A stretch of DNA of 14,453 nt from contig DXLV01000026.1 in the NCBI GenBank assembly GCA_019414545.1, positions 14,331 to 28,783 on the forward strand, read 5' to 3'. The stretch comes from Collinsella sp. (GTDB lineage: Bacteria > Actinomycetota > Coriobacteriia > Coriobacteriales > Coriobacteriaceae). The translations under genes and the position numbers were made by a program. A model generated the notes under the pieces. That model saw only the letters and a list, made by a program, of their open reading frames with translations. It did no database searches and had not been told where the DNA came from. Of the stretch, positions 14,015 through 14,453 are shown one piece after another; the first letter of the stretch is position 1, and each line of letters begins with the position of its first letter.

Positions 14015-14221
14015 TTAGCGTTGCGACTCCGGCACCTCGTCCTCGTCATCGCGGCAAAGCAGCACGCCGGCGCTTCCCAGCAGCGCCGCTGCGATCAGCG
14101 CGCCAACCACGGTTCGAGTAGCCCCGCATGCCCCCTGCATGCCCGCAACGAGCGCGGCCGTAGGACCAAGGCAGCCAAGCACCAATGCGACGGCGGCAAC
14201 GGCGATATCTCGAGCGTTCAC
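14015..14221 (-). CDS. Small two-helix membrane protein of unknown function
   Basis: The 68-residue product has two hydrophobic segments (about 6-27 and 36-55) joined by a short loop with GACGATR, and an acidic C-terminal tail DDEDEVPESQR. The hairpin shape suggests both ends on the same side of the membrane. The start is a GTG with GGAGG ten bases upstream. Codon use is GC-rich, like its neighbours. A GC-rich hairpin (CCGCGC/GCGCGG, 14273-14290) lies in its leader. It has its own transcription unit between two terminators. I do not recognise a family. Confidence 0.6.
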   Translation of the reverse strand: MNARDIAVAAVALVLGCLGPTAALVAGMQGACGATRTVVGALIAAALLGSAGVLLCRDDEDEVPESQR

Positions 14222-14331
14222 AAGACCACTTCCTCCAAGAGAAAGACCTTAATTCTCAAGAACCAGTGTGCCCCGCGCCCATATGCGCGGCGTACTGCCA
14301 CGGTAAGCGCTCTGTTAGCTCAAGCATGCAC

Positions 14332-14378
14332 AAAAAACGGACGCCCTTACGTTGCCCAAAGGCTCGGTAAAGACGCCC
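14332..14378 (-). terminator. Rho-independent terminator of the gene entering from the right edge
   Basis: On the minus strand GGGCGTCTTTAC pairs with GTAAGGGCGTCC over 12 positions, three of them G-U, with an inner GCC/GGC pair, followed directly by GTTTTTT. It lies 31 bases after the stop codon at 14409-14411, which supports that partial gene. Confidence 0.7.
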
Positions 14379-14408
14379 GCCCGTCATGTCCTATTGGCTT
14401 ATGGCAGA

Positions 14409-14453
14409 TTACCAACCGGTATAGTAGTCGGTGGTTCCGGCTGCGCAGCCGGA
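14409..14453 (-). CDS. C-terminal end of an unidentified gene (partial)
   Basis: Read on the minus strand from the window edge, 14 sense codons ending in AGTTDYYTGW are followed by TAA. The codons mostly end in C or G like the neighbours, and the stop is followed by a terminator, so this is probably the tail of a real gene whose body lies beyond base 14453. It is too short to identify. Confidence 0.45.
   Translation of the reverse strand, partial: SGCAAGTTDYYTGW

Noticed and set aside
14222..14408. tRNA or other RNA gene between the two right-end minus-strand genes
   Set aside because: No cloverleaf or GTTCRA-type arm is visible; the paired region is explained by a terminator and a short leader hairpin.
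14437..14452. Perfect 16-base palindrome CCGGCTGCGCAGCCGG at the window edge
   Set aside because: It lies inside the apparent coding tail read on the minus strand, and no T-run follows; probably a chance GC palindrome, though the window edge prevents a full check.

Overview
The window is GC-rich DNA of about 60% G+C. It has tight gene packing, frequent GTG starts, strong AGGAGG-type ribosome binding sites and anaerobe-type genes (short-chain flavodoxin, a DUF3793 protein, an aldo/keto reductase with ferredoxin-type cysteines). My best guess is a gut anaerobe of the Coriobacteriia, Collinsella-like. That rests on gene content and style, not on a search.

Layout. (1) 1-1889, minus strand: the N-terminal 387 codons of glucose-6-phosphate isomerase (pgi), preceded by a short protein resembling only the nucleotide-binding half of iron-containing alcohol dehydrogenases. 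A long palindrome ending in a T-run separates them. (2) 2041-4038, plus: an SOS-type operon with a near-consensus promoter, two LexA-type boxes, a Y-family DNA polymerase of the UvrX/UmuC group and a translationally coupled YolD-like protein. (3) 4065-5793: a membrane-anchored heavy-metal-associated (HMA) domain protein on the minus strand under a copper-type palindrome, divergent from a DUF3793-flavodoxin pair on the plus strand with a possible iron-regulator half-site. (4) 5926-9114, minus: a polar amino-acid ABC importer operon ordered lipoprotein, permease, ATPase. The permease carries an unusual signal peptide and extracytoplasmic domain. (5) 9176-12509, minus: endonuclease IV (nfo), a Gfo/Idh/MocA oxidoreductase and an aldo/keto reductase, with two copies of a ~78-bp three-part palindromic repeat in the two intergenic spacers. 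(6) 12672-13977, plus: a 64-residue orphan resembling the C-terminal end of cyclase-family proteins, then a ketopantoate reductase family protein. (7) 14015-14453, minus: a two-helix membrane peptide, a terminator and the last 14 codons of a gene entering from outside.

Functional links: the polymerase operon (damage-inducible tolerance) and endonuclease IV (abasic-site repair) are both DNA repair genes, but only the polymerase operon shows SOS boxes. The metal-related block pairs a thiol metal-binding protein with a flavodoxin, a usual low-iron substitute for ferredoxin. I see no CRISPR array, tRNA, rRNA, transposase gene, phage gene or replication origin. The least explained items are the orphan domains (Fe-ADH half, cyclase tail), the domain fused to the permease, and the dispersed palindromes.
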